Assembly: GCF_052089425.1 (NCBI RefSeq)
Contig: NZ_JBQCZW010000005.1
Span: forward strand, 1 to 64,000
Direction of reading: 5' to 3'
Length of the DNA: 64,000 nucleotides
Source of the DNA: Ancrocorticia sp052089425
Lineage (GTDB): Bacteria > Actinomycetota > Actinomycetes > Actinomycetales > Actinomycetaceae
The position numbers and the translations under genes are program-made. Positions 1 through 7,370 of this stretch are shown here, piece after piece. The notes below the pieces were generated by a model, which had not been told where the DNA came from, searched no databases, and saw only the letters and a program-made list of their open reading frames with translations. Position 1 is the first letter of the stretch. Every line of letters begins with the position of its first letter.

Positions 1-69
1 ACTGCCCACGTTTCGCCACCGCAACTGCCCACGTTTCGCCACCGCAACTGCCCACATTTCACGAGTAGA
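1..69. repeat. 23-bp tandem repeat at window edge
   Basis: Two exact copies of a 23-bp unit beginning ACTGCCCACG lie at 1-23 and 24-46. A third, diverged copy from 47 runs straight into palindromic element E1. The array probably continues to the left of the window. There are no spacers, so it is not a CRISPR array. Its role is unknown. Confidence 0.75.
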
Positions 70-128
70 CAAGTTAAGACGCCTGTAGACATGTTGCAAC
101 GTGTCTACAGGCGTCTTAAGTGGTCCTC
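65..128. repeat. Palindromic intergenic element E1
   Basis: A near-palindrome centred on GTTG|CAAC (96/97). Positions 74-91 and 102-119 form a perfect 18-bp inverted repeat, and the outer end reads TAAGTGGTCC. The same architecture recurs as E2 (4951), E3 (7215) and E4 (58079). It sits about 110 bp past the stop codon of the ferredoxin gene. It could act as a terminator, a mobile palindrome of the REP/MITE kind, or a protein-binding site; the sequence alone does not decide. Confidence 0.75.
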
Positions 129-183
129 CCAGCGAAGTCGGTGGCCTCACACAGTGTAGAGGCCGCAGCAAAGGGTTGTGACA

Positions 184-218
184 GGAGCCGCCGTCGTCGT
201 CACAACTAACGACGTCAA
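184..218 (-). repeat. CGACGACG-family intergenic element F1
   Basis: On the minus strand this contains GACGACGACGGCGGCTCC, preceded by an imperfect inverted partner (GACGTCGTTAG). It lies just past the ferredoxin stop codon. The same core recurs between genes near 7371, 10436, 13805, 42348 and 52626. The inverted tracts could fold as a weak hairpin at the operon end. Confidence 0.55.
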
Positions 219-239
219 ATTATGGCGTATGTACTACTA

Positions 240-860
240 CTACTTGAGGAAGTGTACGGACGGCTTGGTCCCTGCCTCTGGATGCAGCGTGAAGGATTCG
301 CGTGTCTCGAGCAGCTGGGATACTTCGGATTCTGGATCGTCCAGATCCCCAAAGAAGCGTGCACGCGCCGGGCACACCTCGACGCAAGCAGGCTGCCGGT
401 TTTCTTCAAGGCGCTGTTCGCAGAACGTGCACTTGGAAACCGTTGCTGGCTGTTGCGGTTGGATGTCATAGCCGCCCAGCGAAAATGGATTAGCGCGCTG
501 AATAACATCGGCATTGCGTGTGCGGACCCCATCGTAGGGACAAGCTTCCACGCATGCACCGCATCCGATGCACTTGTCGTAATCGATGAGAACCACGCCG
601 TCCTTTTCCCGCTTGTAGGTAGCGCCGGTTGGGCACACGGGCACGCATGGCGGATTCTCACAGTGCTGGCACGCTACTGTCAGGAACCACATGGTGGGCC
701 TTCCCGGTGTTGCTGCCGGCGTGTGGTCTTGTGCGCCGCCAACGGTCCAGACGTTGTTCCACCAGACATCGTCGGGCAGATTGTTCTCGGTTTTGCATGC
801 GATGGCGCAGGTATCGCACCCGATGCATCGTTCTGTGTCCACGATCATTCCCAGATGCAT
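240..860 (-). CDS. Four-cluster [4Fe-4S] ferredoxin subunit of a DMSO reductase-family enzyme (DmsB-like)
   Basis: Electron-transfer subunit of 206 residues that should pass electrons between the NrfD-type anchor and the molybdopterin subunit encoded upstream in the same operon. Sixteen cysteines form four cluster motifs: C12/15/18/22, C64/67/72/76, C97/100/103/107 and C144/147/159/163. This is the usual DmsB/PhsB/NrfC arrangement. I chose the ATG at 860 because AGGAG stands five bases before it; the in-frame GTG at 866 would overlap that site. There is no signal peptide or membrane segment. It starts 48 bases after the anchor gene ends. The family is clear, but the substrate of the complex is not determined. 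Confidence 0.9.
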   Translation of the reverse strand: MHLGMIVDTERCIGCDTCAIACKTENNLPDDVWWNNVWTVGGAQDHTPAATPGRPTMWFLTVACQHCENPPCVPVCPTGATYKREKDGVVLIDYDKCIGCGACVEACPYDGVRTRNADVIQRANPFSLGGYDIQPQQPATVSKCTFCEQRLEENRQPACVEVCPARARFFGDLDDPESEVSQLLETRESFTLHPEAGTKPSVHFLK

Positions 861-908
861 GGTCACTCCTCACTTTCGTTGAGAACTGCCCCTTTAAGGG
901 GTGGCCTC

Positions 909-2066
909 TTAGTTCTTGCGTCCTTCACCGGCGGGACGTGTTCTGGGTGGGTCGATGACGGGTGCGTGAATTCCCGCCTGTAAAACGGCTCGGCGCAGGT
1001 GCTCCACACCTACGGCAGCCGCGGCTCCAGCCACGGCCCCCGCCCGCTTGGACGTGGGTGCACACACTGTCAGGACTATTGGCAAGGCGGTGCCGATAAT
1101 GCCGCCAGCTACCACGAACCGATCTCTCTGGACACCTTCAACGAGGTCTCGGGCGCTGAGGCGTGTGGCCGTCGAACCCTCACCAAGCTTCTTGATGTAC
1201 CGCGCTGATAGGCCAGCGCTGGCAATACCGCTGGCTAGGCCTAGGCACCGCATCCATCGGGGCTGCTTATCTGCCAGCGCTCCACTGAGGGCCGCGCCAG
1301 CCTGAAGCGCGTTGGCGGTGAACAGGGCCGGTACCTCGCGGGGCATCCACGACTGGACTCCCTTGGCATCGTTGATGAACAGGCCGTCATAGACGGCCAG
1401 CACACCCGCGCCTGTGTTAGCCACAACGGCAGCGCCAGTACGCACAGGTTGAGGAATACAGGGCAGTAGGCTTACTGCGCCGGCTGCCGCAAAGGCGCCG
1501 AACGCCCACGAGCCGCGGGCAATCCACGAGGTGTTCGGTTTGACGAATACGCGAGGGAACCGTTCGGGACGGCCTAGATCAGCCAACAGGAGGATTCCCT
1601 TTCCACCGGCCGCGAGAGCCCATCCAGCGGCCATGCCAAGGGGATTGCGGGCCACACTGGAGACCATATAGGTGGTTGCACCTATGCCACCAAAGGCCAT
1701 CTCCCACCACATTTGGGGTACTGCCCACTGGCGATCACGCCGATAGGGTAGCTCGCGGCGCCCGGACTCCAGCCATTCGATTTCCTCGGTGTCCGCGAAC
1801 TGTGAACCGGTATCACGGACCTGTACCGATGTTGGCACCGTGACGCGCCCCGGAGGAGTGATTCGTCCGTCCTTCATCACGTGGCCAGCAACGCTCGGAC
1901 TGTGCTGGGCAATCGAATCTCTCTGAGCTTCGCCTTCCGGCACCCACCCCAAGCCGTCACGGACCACACGCTCCGCACAGGTATCCACCCATGAAGATGC
2001 CACGTGTACAACCGATTCCACCACGTCCTTGAAAGCGAGGATCGGCTTTGCCACTGATTCACTCAT
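909..2066 (-). CDS. NrfD/PsrC-type membrane anchor subunit
   Basis: A 385-residue membrane protein with a polar N-terminal region of about 120 residues, followed by roughly eight hydrophobic helices. The stretch LGRPERFPRVFVKPNTSWIA is typical of NrfD-family quinol-interacting subunits. It should exchange electrons with menaquinone and hand them to the ferredoxin subunit. The ATG is preceded by AGGAGG lying inside the end of the upstream 53-codon gene, whose TGA overlaps this ATG (ATGA), so translation is coupled. The long soluble N-terminus is unusual for the family and may contact the other subunits. The family call is good; the enzyme substrate is open. Confidence 0.85.
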   Translation of the reverse strand: MSESVAKPILAFKDVVESVVHVASSWVDTCAERVVRDGLGWVPEGEAQRDSIAQHSPSVAGHVMKDGRITPPGRVTVPTSVQVRDTGSQFADTEEIEWLESGRRELPYRRDRQWAVPQMWWEMAFGGIGATTYMVSSVARNPLGMAAGWALAAGGKGILLLADLGRPERFPRVFVKPNTSWIARGSWAFGAFAAAGAVSLLPCIPQPVRTGAAVVANTGAGVLAVYDGLFINDAKGVQSWMPREVPALFTANALQAGAALSGALADKQPRWMRCLGLASGIASAGLSARYIKKLGEGSTATRLSARDLVEGVQRDRFVVAGGIIGTALPIVLTVCAPTSKRAGAVAGAAAAVGVEHLRRAVLQAGIHAPVIDPPRTRPAGEGRKN

Positions 2067-2224
2067 CGCGCGCCTCCTTGGCTGAACAGCACTGCCCCGG
2101 ATTTTGCGACAGTTCGGATTGCCACCGCTCCTGCTCCAACAACGCTCAGGATTACGCCTAGTCGCGCCGCTGACACCGCCCGACGGTAGGTCTCCGCATC
2201 AACCTCACGGATCTCATTACTCAT
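2063..2224 (-). CDS. 53-residue single-pass membrane microprotein within the oxidoreductase operon
   Basis: This small gene fills the apparent gap between the catalytic and anchor genes. Its ATG (2224) overlaps the TGA of the catalytic subunit, and its own TGA overlaps the ATG of the anchor gene, both as ATGA. The product begins MSNEIREVDAETYRRAV, has one hydrophobic segment (about residues 22-40, LGVILSVVGAGAVAIRTVA) and ends GGAR. A weak GAAGGG lies about nine bases upstream. Double coupling and a clean membrane-helix composition argue for a real gene. By position it could be an assembly or stability subunit, as NapE- or TorE-like peptides are in other molybdoenzyme operons, but I recognise no homologue. 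Confidence 0.75.
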   Translation of the reverse strand: MSNEIREVDAETYRRAVSAARLGVILSVVGAGAVAIRTVAKSGAVLFSQGGAR

Positions 2225-4695
2225 GCTCGTTCACCCTTCCAGTGGCGGACTTCTACCGCGACATCAAAGAAGCTCTGGTTGACTGAGGTGGGGTTGAGCC
2301 TCATGTGTGTCAGTTCTGATGGGGCGCCGGCGATGTGCTGGTGGCCCAACCACCCCTTGGGTAGCGAGACCATGCCGTCAGGCAAAGCATCAGAAACAAT
2401 GGCCGTGACTACCACGTGGCCACGATCATTGAAGATTTCCACGAGATCGCCGGTGCGAATTGAGCGGGCGGCTGCATCCCCGGGGCTCATCCGCACGGTT
2501 GGGTCCGGATCCAGCTCGCGGAGCATGGGAACCTCGGAGTACTGCGTGTGCACGCGCCAGCGTGTGTGTTCTTGGAAGAACGTCAGTGGGTACTTCTCGT
2601 GAGTTGGGGACGTTGGCCACGCTTCGATCGGCGGTTCGAAGTAGGGAAGCCGTTCCTTGACAGGATCGAAGTGCAGGGAGGTTGATGATTGCACTCGCGG
2701 CGTCGGGTTCGGATTGTAGAACTGTGCGCGGCCGGTGGCCGTTGGGTAGCTACCATCGGCCCCTAGACAGATGTTCGGTTGCGAGGGATCTTGATAGGAG
2801 ATCTGCAGTGCGCCCTCCTCTTTCAGCCGCTGGAGGTCAAAGTTGTTGGCTTTCGCCCAATCGTCGCTAATAGCAATGTTGATCAGCTCGTCATCAGAGT
2901 CTGGGAAGTACTGCTTGACCCCCAGTCGATCCGCCAGCAGGCGCATAATATCGACGTCCGGCTTAGATTCACCCAAAGGCTCAACAGCCTTGTCCGACCA
3001 TGTGATGAACGGGTGGTTAGCAGCCCACTGAATGTCCTGACGCTCGAACCAGTGACAGGCAGGCAGGACCAGATCGGAGTACTCCACGGTGTCTGAGTTG
3101 TAGATGTCCGCAGTGACGATAAAGTCCAGCATTGGCAGCACCTTGTCGATCCACTGATTGCGGTCACAGTAGGCACCCAAGGGGTTACAGCCTGAGGCAT
3201 ACATCGCCTTGATTGCGTCGGGCTTGCCTTGAATGGTGCCTTCATTCGCGAGTTCAAAAATATCGTCGGTGTAGATATCGCGGGCCATGTGCCCGTCCGG
3301 CATCATCCAATTGACGAAATCGTAGTTCTCAGCAAAGTACCACTTGAAGCCCAGTTGCGAGCCCTTGCGCGAGACGTTGCCGGTGACGCAGGCTAGTGCC
3401 GATTCGGCGAAGGTGGAAAGATGCCCGTTGTCCCAGTGATCGATCCCCATAGCGTGATACATCGAAGCTGGTGTCTCCGTGGCCAAGGTGATCGCCATGT
3501 CATGGAGAGTCTGAGCCGGGATGGTTGTCACTTCCTCGGACTTCTCCAGCGTCCACTCGTCCACGGCATCCCATAGCAGATCCAACGCTGTGCGGACCTT
3601 GATGCCCTGCACTTCAAAGGACCCGTAGAGTCGCGTGTCCATGAACCCATCGGCAAGTTCCACCGCGTGGTCCTCAGAATCGCTCCACACGATGAAGGGA
3701 TCCGTGATGACGGTTGGGCCGCCAGCGGAGTACAGACCGTCAGTTGAGGTGACGCCATCAGCCTCATCTTCGGCCGTGCCAGTTGCAGAGCCATCTAGGT
3801 CAGAGGCTTCCGCCTCGTTATCCGAGAGCGTACGCGAGAGGTCGCTCGCCCGAAGAAACTGGCCGGTATCCTCGCGCACGAGCAACGGGGCCACGCTTGA
3901 GCGGCGGAGGAAATCCTCATTCATGATGCCCTCGTCCATGACCACGCGTGTCATGGCGAGGAACATGGCGGGATCCGAACCCGGGCGAATTCGCACCCAC
4001 TGATCAGCCTTGGAGGCGGTCGGGGTATAGATCGGATCGATGACGATGACCTTCGCGCCCTTGTCCTTGGCGTCAGAGACGAAGTGCCACGTGTGGATCT
4101 GTGCCTCGGTCATGTTCGAACCGATGATGAAGATCGTCTTCGCGTTCGCCAGATCCGCTGGGTCGTTGTTGGGTAGCCCGCCGAACACCTGCATGAGGCC
4201 ATGGGCCTGAGCAACGTCCAGAGTGTTCGAAAGGACGGTGGCGTCCAGCGCGGCAAATAGGCGGCGCACGGCTCCGAAGTGTGAGGAGCTGAGTGTTCCG
4301 TAATTGCCTGAGCCCTCCGTCAGTGCGATCGCGCTGGAGCCATATTGCTCTTTGACAGCGGTGAAGTTCTCCACAACCATGTCGATCGCTTCGTCCCAGG
4401 AGATTTCTTGCCATTGGCCAGACCCGCGGGGCCCGACCCTCTTCTTGGGATGGAGAATGCGCCGGGCGCTGTATTGCTGCTCGGGTTGGGTGAGCCCGCG
4501 CAGGCAGACGCGGTTGTACTTGGGATCGGGAAGTGGTGCGGGGGAAACCCCGATCACTTTCCCCTCACGGACGTGCGCCATGAGCGGGCAGCCGCCAAAG
4601 CAGTTGGGGCGGCAGTATGTGCGCACCCATTTCTCGCCTGCTTCGGACGCCGCTGATGCTGACGGAGCATCCATTAACTGGGGACCCATAACCAT
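2221..4695 (-). CDS. Molybdopterin oxidoreductase, DMSO reductase family, catalytic subunit
   Basis: An 824-residue bis-MGD enzyme heading the operon. C28, C32, C36 and C64 form the N-terminal [4Fe-4S] motif, followed by the usual molybdopterin domains and a C-terminal dinucleotide-binding domain (SPGDAAARSIRTGDLVEIFN). The stretch around D160 (SNTLDVAQAHG) aligns by eye with the Mo-ligand region of NarG and DmsA, suggesting an aspartate ligand; this is inference. No twin-arginine signal is visible at the N-terminus, so the enzyme may face the cytoplasm. A run of G before the ATG (GAGGAGGGGG) serves as ribosome-binding site. The substrate (DMSO, TMAO, a sulfur compound or other) cannot be assigned. 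An acidic insertion near residues 280-310 looks lineage-specific. Confidence 0.85.
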   Translation of the reverse strand: MVMGPQLMDAPSASAASEAGEKWVRTYCRPNCFGGCPLMAHVREGKVIGVSPAPLPDPKYNRVCLRGLTQPEQQYSARRILHPKKRVGPRGSGQWQEISWDEAIDMVVENFTAVKEQYGSSAIALTEGSGNYGTLSSSHFGAVRRLFAALDATVLSNTLDVAQAHGLMQVFGGLPNNDPADLANAKTIFIIGSNMTEAQIHTWHFVSDAKDKGAKVIVIDPIYTPTASKADQWVRIRPGSDPAMFLAMTRVVMDEGIMNEDFLRRSSVAPLLVREDTGQFLRASDLSRTLSDNEAEASDLDGSATGTAEDEADGVTSTDGLYSAGGPTVITDPFIVWSDSEDHAVELADGFMDTRLYGSFEVQGIKVRTALDLLWDAVDEWTLEKSEEVTTIPAQTLHDMAITLATETPASMYHAMGIDHWDNGHLSTFAESALACVTGNVSRKGSQLGFKWYFAENYDFVNWMMPDGHMARDIYTDDIFELANEGTIQGKPDAIKAMYASGCNPLGAYCDRNQWIDKVLPMLDFIVTADIYNSDTVEYSDLVLPACHWFERQDIQWAANHPFITWSDKAVEPLGESKPDVDIMRLLADRLGVKQYFPDSDDELINIAISDDWAKANNFDLQRLKEEGALQISYQDPSQPNICLGADGSYPTATGRAQFYNPNPTPRVQSSTSLHFDPVKERLPYFEPPIEAWPTSPTHEKYPLTFFQEHTRWRVHTQYSEVPMLRELDPDPTVRMSPGDAAARSIRTGDLVEIFNDRGHVVVTAIVSDALPDGMVSLPKGWLGHQHIAGAPSELTHMRLNPTSVNQSFFDVAVEVRHWKGERA

Positions 4696-4891
4696 GGCGA
4701 TTCCCCCTCCTCATCCTCGGAACTGATCTGATTGATCGTCACTGACAACTGCGTTACAACTGTCACTTAGTTGGATTCAAGGTATCAGCGAGTGTAGAGC
4801 CGGGCATGGACTTTGGTCTTAGTGGGCGAAAACGGGGCGCGGAGTCTTCAATGTGACTCCCAGAAGCCGCGGAATACCGCCACTGTCCAGC

Positions 4892-4909
4892 TTCCGTTCA
4901 TTAACGGAA
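4892..4909. promoter_or_regulatory. 7-4-7 inverted repeat, possible operator
   Basis: TTCCGTT-CATT-AACGGAA is a perfect inverted repeat about 200 bases upstream of the catalytic subunit start. The geometry fits a dimeric regulator site, but no regulator is known and the distance from the gene is large. Confidence 0.3.
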
Positions 4910-4950
4910 TGATTCATGCGTATAAATGCCGCCAGAAAGGAGCAGACTTC

Positions 4951-5032
4951 ACGAGTGGACAAGTTAGGTAGACGAGCTAGTGCGCCTCGAGACACGTTGC
5001 AACCTGTCGACAGGCGCCGTAAGTGGTCAACT
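4951..5032. repeat. Palindromic intergenic element E2
   Basis: This has the same ends and GTTG|CAAC centre (4999/5000) as E1 and E3. The left arm holds about 12 extra bases. The right arm reads CAGGCGCCGTAAGTGGTCAA. It lies just past the stop codon of the DUF559-type gene. Confidence 0.7.
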
Positions 5033-5052
5033 CCGCGAAGTAGGCGGTGCGC

Positions 5053-6156
5053 TCAATGGCGCCGCTCGTGGCCCAGAAGGTCCGAAGGGACCATCTTCCA
5101 CAGAAGGCCGGACGGAGGTTTGACAGGAACGCCGTAGCTTCGCAGCTGATCCTTCAAGCGCTCGGCAAGTGCCAGCGGATCGTCCAACTGTGCGGAGCTT
5201 ACCCGGATCACCCTCCATCCATCCGCATGCAGATCACCTTGCCGCTCCAGAAATCGCCGCTGGGCTCTTTGTCCGCTCACTTTCTCGCTACCATCAAACT
5301 CGATGATCACCCGATGCTGCGGAACTGCGATGTCAGCGAAGTAGCGCCTGCCGTTCGCGATAATCTCAAACTGAGTGAAGATCCGTGTGGCGCCTCCCCT
5401 TCCTCCCAGCGGGCCATAGCCGTTCTGGGCGTCATTGATGATGCAATGAAGCAGCCAAAGTAGGTACCCTTCTCCGGGTGTGTCCATGCCGGCATCGGCA
5501 ATCTCAACGATTCTTCGCATTCGGCGCGATCCAGGAAATGGCGGCATTGAGTCGATATGGCAGAGTATCTCAGCACGCAGCTTCCGTTCATTTTCACGCG
5601 GCTGGTTCTGCCGGTGCATGTCAAACTTCGTAAGCTTCGATAGTACGGAGCTCATTGCCACCGTACCTGCTATCGGATGGAGCATCCGGGCGCTGTCAAC
5701 GCCGACCGCCCACAGCGGCGCTGTGAGTACGCCGGCGATTTCTGTTGTGTCTGACGTGATCGGGGATGAGTGAATGCGGCGCTCTTTGACCTGCGCGATC
5801 GTCATTTTGCCGCATGTGATAGCGGGTAGGTGTGCCGCCGTGCCACGCCGAGGTGAATCGCTTCGCCGGTACTCGATATCTGTTGTGTTGAGCCACGATG
5901 TCAGGTCGTGCACCGCCAGCGCCGCCTCGGCAGTGAGAATCGGAGGGGATTCTGGGTTCTTGAACAGGGACAGCGAAACGGCCCGGGCCTGAGTGATCGC
6001 ACGCGCGTTGTCCCATGGCTGCGCATGCGCTGGCACTTTGGATGAGGGTAGGTACGCGCCGCGGCGGATCCGAATCAGGTCAGGATTTGCGCTGAATAGG
6101 CGGGAAGGGCCGCGTTCGGCGGTGGAAACCACCAAGTCGTCCAATGTAATGGTCAT
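5053..6156 (-). CDS. DUF559/Vsr-like endonuclease-fold protein with AbiEi-like N-terminus
   Basis: A 367-residue cytoplasmic protein. The C-terminal third (about residues 265-345) has the layout of DUF559, a Vsr-related fold: an FADIAVPQHRVIIEFDGSEK core, then RQGDLHADGWRVIRVSSAQL. The N-terminal part, with LIRIRRGAYLPS and a following helical stretch, resembles the winged-helix region of AbiEi-like actinobacterial proteins. These are common but poorly characterised; roles in defence or toxin-antitoxin systems are often suggested and are unproven here. No Shine-Dalgarno motif precedes the ATG, so a leaderless transcript is possible. The first eight codons and about 110 bases upstream recur almost exactly near 7055-7191. 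It is flanked by palindromic elements. Confidence 0.7.
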   Translation of the reverse strand: MTITLDDLVVSTAERGPSRLFSANPDLIRIRRGAYLPSSKVPAHAQPWDNARAITQARAVSLSLFKNPESPPILTAEAALAVHDLTSWLNTTDIEYRRSDSPRRGTAAHLPAITCGKMTIAQVKERRIHSSPITSDTTEIAGVLTAPLWAVGVDSARMLHPIAGTVAMSSVLSKLTKFDMHRQNQPRENERKLRAEILCHIDSMPPFPGSRRMRRIVEIADAGMDTPGEGYLLWLLHCIINDAQNGYGPLGGRGGATRIFTQFEIIANGRRYFADIAVPQHRVIIEFDGSEKVSGQRAQRRFLERQGDLHADGWRVIRVSSAQLDDPLALAERLKDQLRSYGVPVKPPSGLLWKMVPSDLLGHERRH

Positions 6157-6268
6157 GCCACAATTAGGTCAGATTCGCCAACGATCTGTGCTCCTCAGCT
6201 TGCCCCTGTGGATAAGGGCTACGTCAAGCATCTCTGTGGAAACCGCGAGCTCCGATACGTCGAGGCGG
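6132..6268. repeat. 137-bp duplicated gene-start segment, copy A
   Basis: This covers codons 1-8 and the upstream region of the DUF559-type gene. It matches 7055-7191 without gaps, with 9 mismatches by my count (about 93% identity). It contains a perfect DnaA box, TGTGGATAA (6207-6215), and a DnaA-like TGTGGAAAC further on. Confidence 0.9.
6207..6215 (-). promoter_or_regulatory. Perfect DnaA box in copy A
   Basis: TTATCCACA on the minus strand matches the DnaA consensus exactly. A TTTCCACA-type variant lies about 27 bases further upstream in the gene's sense. A perfect 9-mer can arise by chance, but its retention in both duplicate copies is notable. Confidence 0.45.
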
Positions 6269-6342
6269 GCATGCGCCGGGGCACTCAGAATGAAAAAGCC
6301 CACCACGCGGGCAGGCTTAGACAGGTTGTAAATAGTTATTGC

Positions 6343-6600
6343 TTAAACAATGTTCATGAAGGCAGCAGGAAGATATACATCCCCATCACGCTGATCAAGT
6401 TCCGTGCTAAGCATTAGCAGCTCTTCGGACATCGTGATCTGGTACGTTTCTGCCATATCGAGGGCATAGCTTATGTACCATTCGACATCGCCGATAGGTA
6501 TCGAGACACCTTCCGGTAAGAGCGGTTTGATGTCACGATCAACTAGAGTGGCGGCACGCTCGACCTTGTCCCAGTAACGTGTGTCATCCAACCTGATCAT
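6343..6600 (-). CDS. Small acidic orphan protein, possible immunity partner
   Basis: An 85-residue protein, MIRLDDTRYWDKVERAATL..., with a clear excess of Asp and Glu over Lys and Arg and no membrane segment. I recognise no family. It begins 9 bases after the stop of the 135-residue gene in the same direction, so the two probably share a transcript. The local sequence is AT-richer than the surrounding genes, which fits acquisition from elsewhere. An acidic small partner following an orphan gene resembles toxin-immunity pairs, but that is only an arrangement-based guess. Confidence 0.55.
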   Translation of the reverse strand: MIRLDDTRYWDKVERAATLVDRDIKPLLPEGVSIPIGDVEWYISYALDMAETYQITMSEELLMLSTELDQRDGDVYLPAAFMNIV

Positions 6601-6609
6601 GGCTACATA

Positions 6610-7017
6610 CTACCCTTCTTGAACCCACTGCGAACCGTTCCATTTCATGCAATGTTTTCCTCCCGCCGGGTAAACAGAACCAGCAGTCCATGTCCCATTT
6701 GCCCTTCTCATCGGTAGGGTAACGATTGTGTCGTCAATGATTGCAGTAACCACCACGTAGTTGTGGGAATGCCTGACAGCACTACCTGTCTCCCTGACAA
6801 GGTCCGCCAAGTTGATAGCGCCTTCAATAGGATCTGAACCAGAGTCGAAGCTACCAAGAAAGCCAGTCGTGAACACCCTGTCTGATGAATGTCGTGAGAA
6901 TGGTCTGTTCGGGCCGTCATGCATCTGAGCCGCATGCGCAGCTGCCTTATATGAAAGCTTCGGTGTCTCTTCGCGAGAGAATGGGATGTCATTATCGAAC
7001 GGCGGCCATTGTGTCAT
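6610..7017 (-). CDS. Orphan protein of unknown function
   Basis: A 135-residue soluble protein starting MTQWPPFDNDIPFSREETPK and ending WNGSQWVQEG. I see no signal peptide, membrane helix or known motif. Its ATG overlaps (ATGA) the stop of a 21-codon reading frame that begins with the duplicated start of the DUF559-type gene, so its translation may be coupled to that leader. The composition differs from neighbouring core genes. It could be the C-terminal part of a larger secreted or toxin-like protein, or a stand-alone effector; neither is supported by a recognisable domain. Confidence 0.55.
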   Translation of the reverse strand: MTQWPPFDNDIPFSREETPKLSYKAAAHAAQMHDGPNRPFSRHSSDRVFTTGFLGSFDSGSDPIEGAINLADLVRETGSAVRHSHNYVVVTAIIDDTIVTLPMRRANGTWTAGSVYPAGGKHCMKWNGSQWVQEG

Positions 7018-7079
7018 GTTTCGTGATTGATGGCGTCTCCGCCTGAAGGAGCTGCCAAGTCATCTAATGTAATGGTCAT
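7014..7079 (-). CDS. 21-residue leader peptide formed from a duplicated gene start
   Basis: A 22-codon frame, MTITLDDLAAPSGGDAINHE plus T and stop, repeats the first eight residues of the DUF559-type protein and then diverges. Its TGA overlaps the ATG of the 135-residue gene. It is either a truncated remnant of a second DUF559-type gene or a captured start that now drives the orphan pair. Whether it is translated is unproven. Confidence 0.45.
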   Translation of the reverse strand: MTITLDDLAAPSGGDAINHET

Positions 7080-7191
7080 GTCACAATTAGGTCAGATTCG
7101 CCAATGATCTGTGCTCCTCAGCTTGCTCCTGTGGATAAGGGGTACGTCAAGCATCTCTGTGGAAACGGCGAGCTGCGACACGTCGAGGCGG
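7055..7191. repeat. 137-bp duplicated gene-start segment, copy B
   Basis: Gap-free match to 6132-6268. The perfect DnaA box is kept here too (TGTGGATAA at 7130-7138). Similarity stops abruptly after eight codons on one side and near element E3 on the other. Confidence 0.9.
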
Positions 7192-7214
7192 TCGCAAAAG
7201 CCCCATTTCACGAG

Positions 7215-7276
7215 TGGACAGGTTGAGACGCCTCGAGACACGTTGCAACATGTCTCTAGGCGCCGTAAGTGGTCAA
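7215..7276. repeat. Palindromic intergenic element E3
   Basis: Centre GTTG|CAAC at 7245/7246. The arms read GACGCCTCGAGACA and TGTCTCTAGGCGCC, and the right end is GTAAGTGGTCAAC as in E2. It directly follows duplicate copy B. Confidence 0.7.
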
Positions 7277-7311
7277 CTCGAGAAACTGAGCGGGCTTGGT
7301 TGAGCTAGATC

Positions 7312-7334
7312 GGGCGTGGGTGGGCTTGGGAGGG
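7312..7334 (+). other. Putative G-quadruplex motif
   Basis: Five GGG runs are separated by loops of 1-3 bases (CGT, T, CTT, A), followed by a further GGGGGG at 7346-7351. This meets the standard four-tract definition of a G-quadruplex. It lies downstream of the ArsR-like gene, on the non-template side for plus-strand reading. Confidence 0.6.
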
Positions 7335-7370
7335 CTTGAATAGGTGGGGGGCCCGCTCCGTGAAGAGAAT

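Larger units (their letters stand above)
4696..5052. other. Intergenic region carrying the oxidoreductase operon promoter and element E2
   Basis: No gene is seen in these 357 bases. They hold the 5' region of the molybdoenzyme operon (reading leftwards), a loose TGACA...TGTCA pair at 4743-4765, a perfect 7-4-7 inverted repeat at 4892-4909, and element E2. The promoter is not assigned. Confidence 0.6.

Noticed and set aside
1..69. Possible CRISPR array
   Set aside because: The units are directly tandem with no spacers, and no cas gene is present.
222..983. Long plus-strand open frame of 253 codons
   Set aside because: It lies opposite the clear ferredoxin gene, and its protein has no recognisable pattern. 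It is a high-GC shadow frame.
6207..7138. Chromosomal or plasmid replication origin at the DnaA boxes
   Set aside because: There are only two perfect boxes, both part of a duplication. There is no dnaA, dnaN or rep gene and no AT-rich unwinding stretch.
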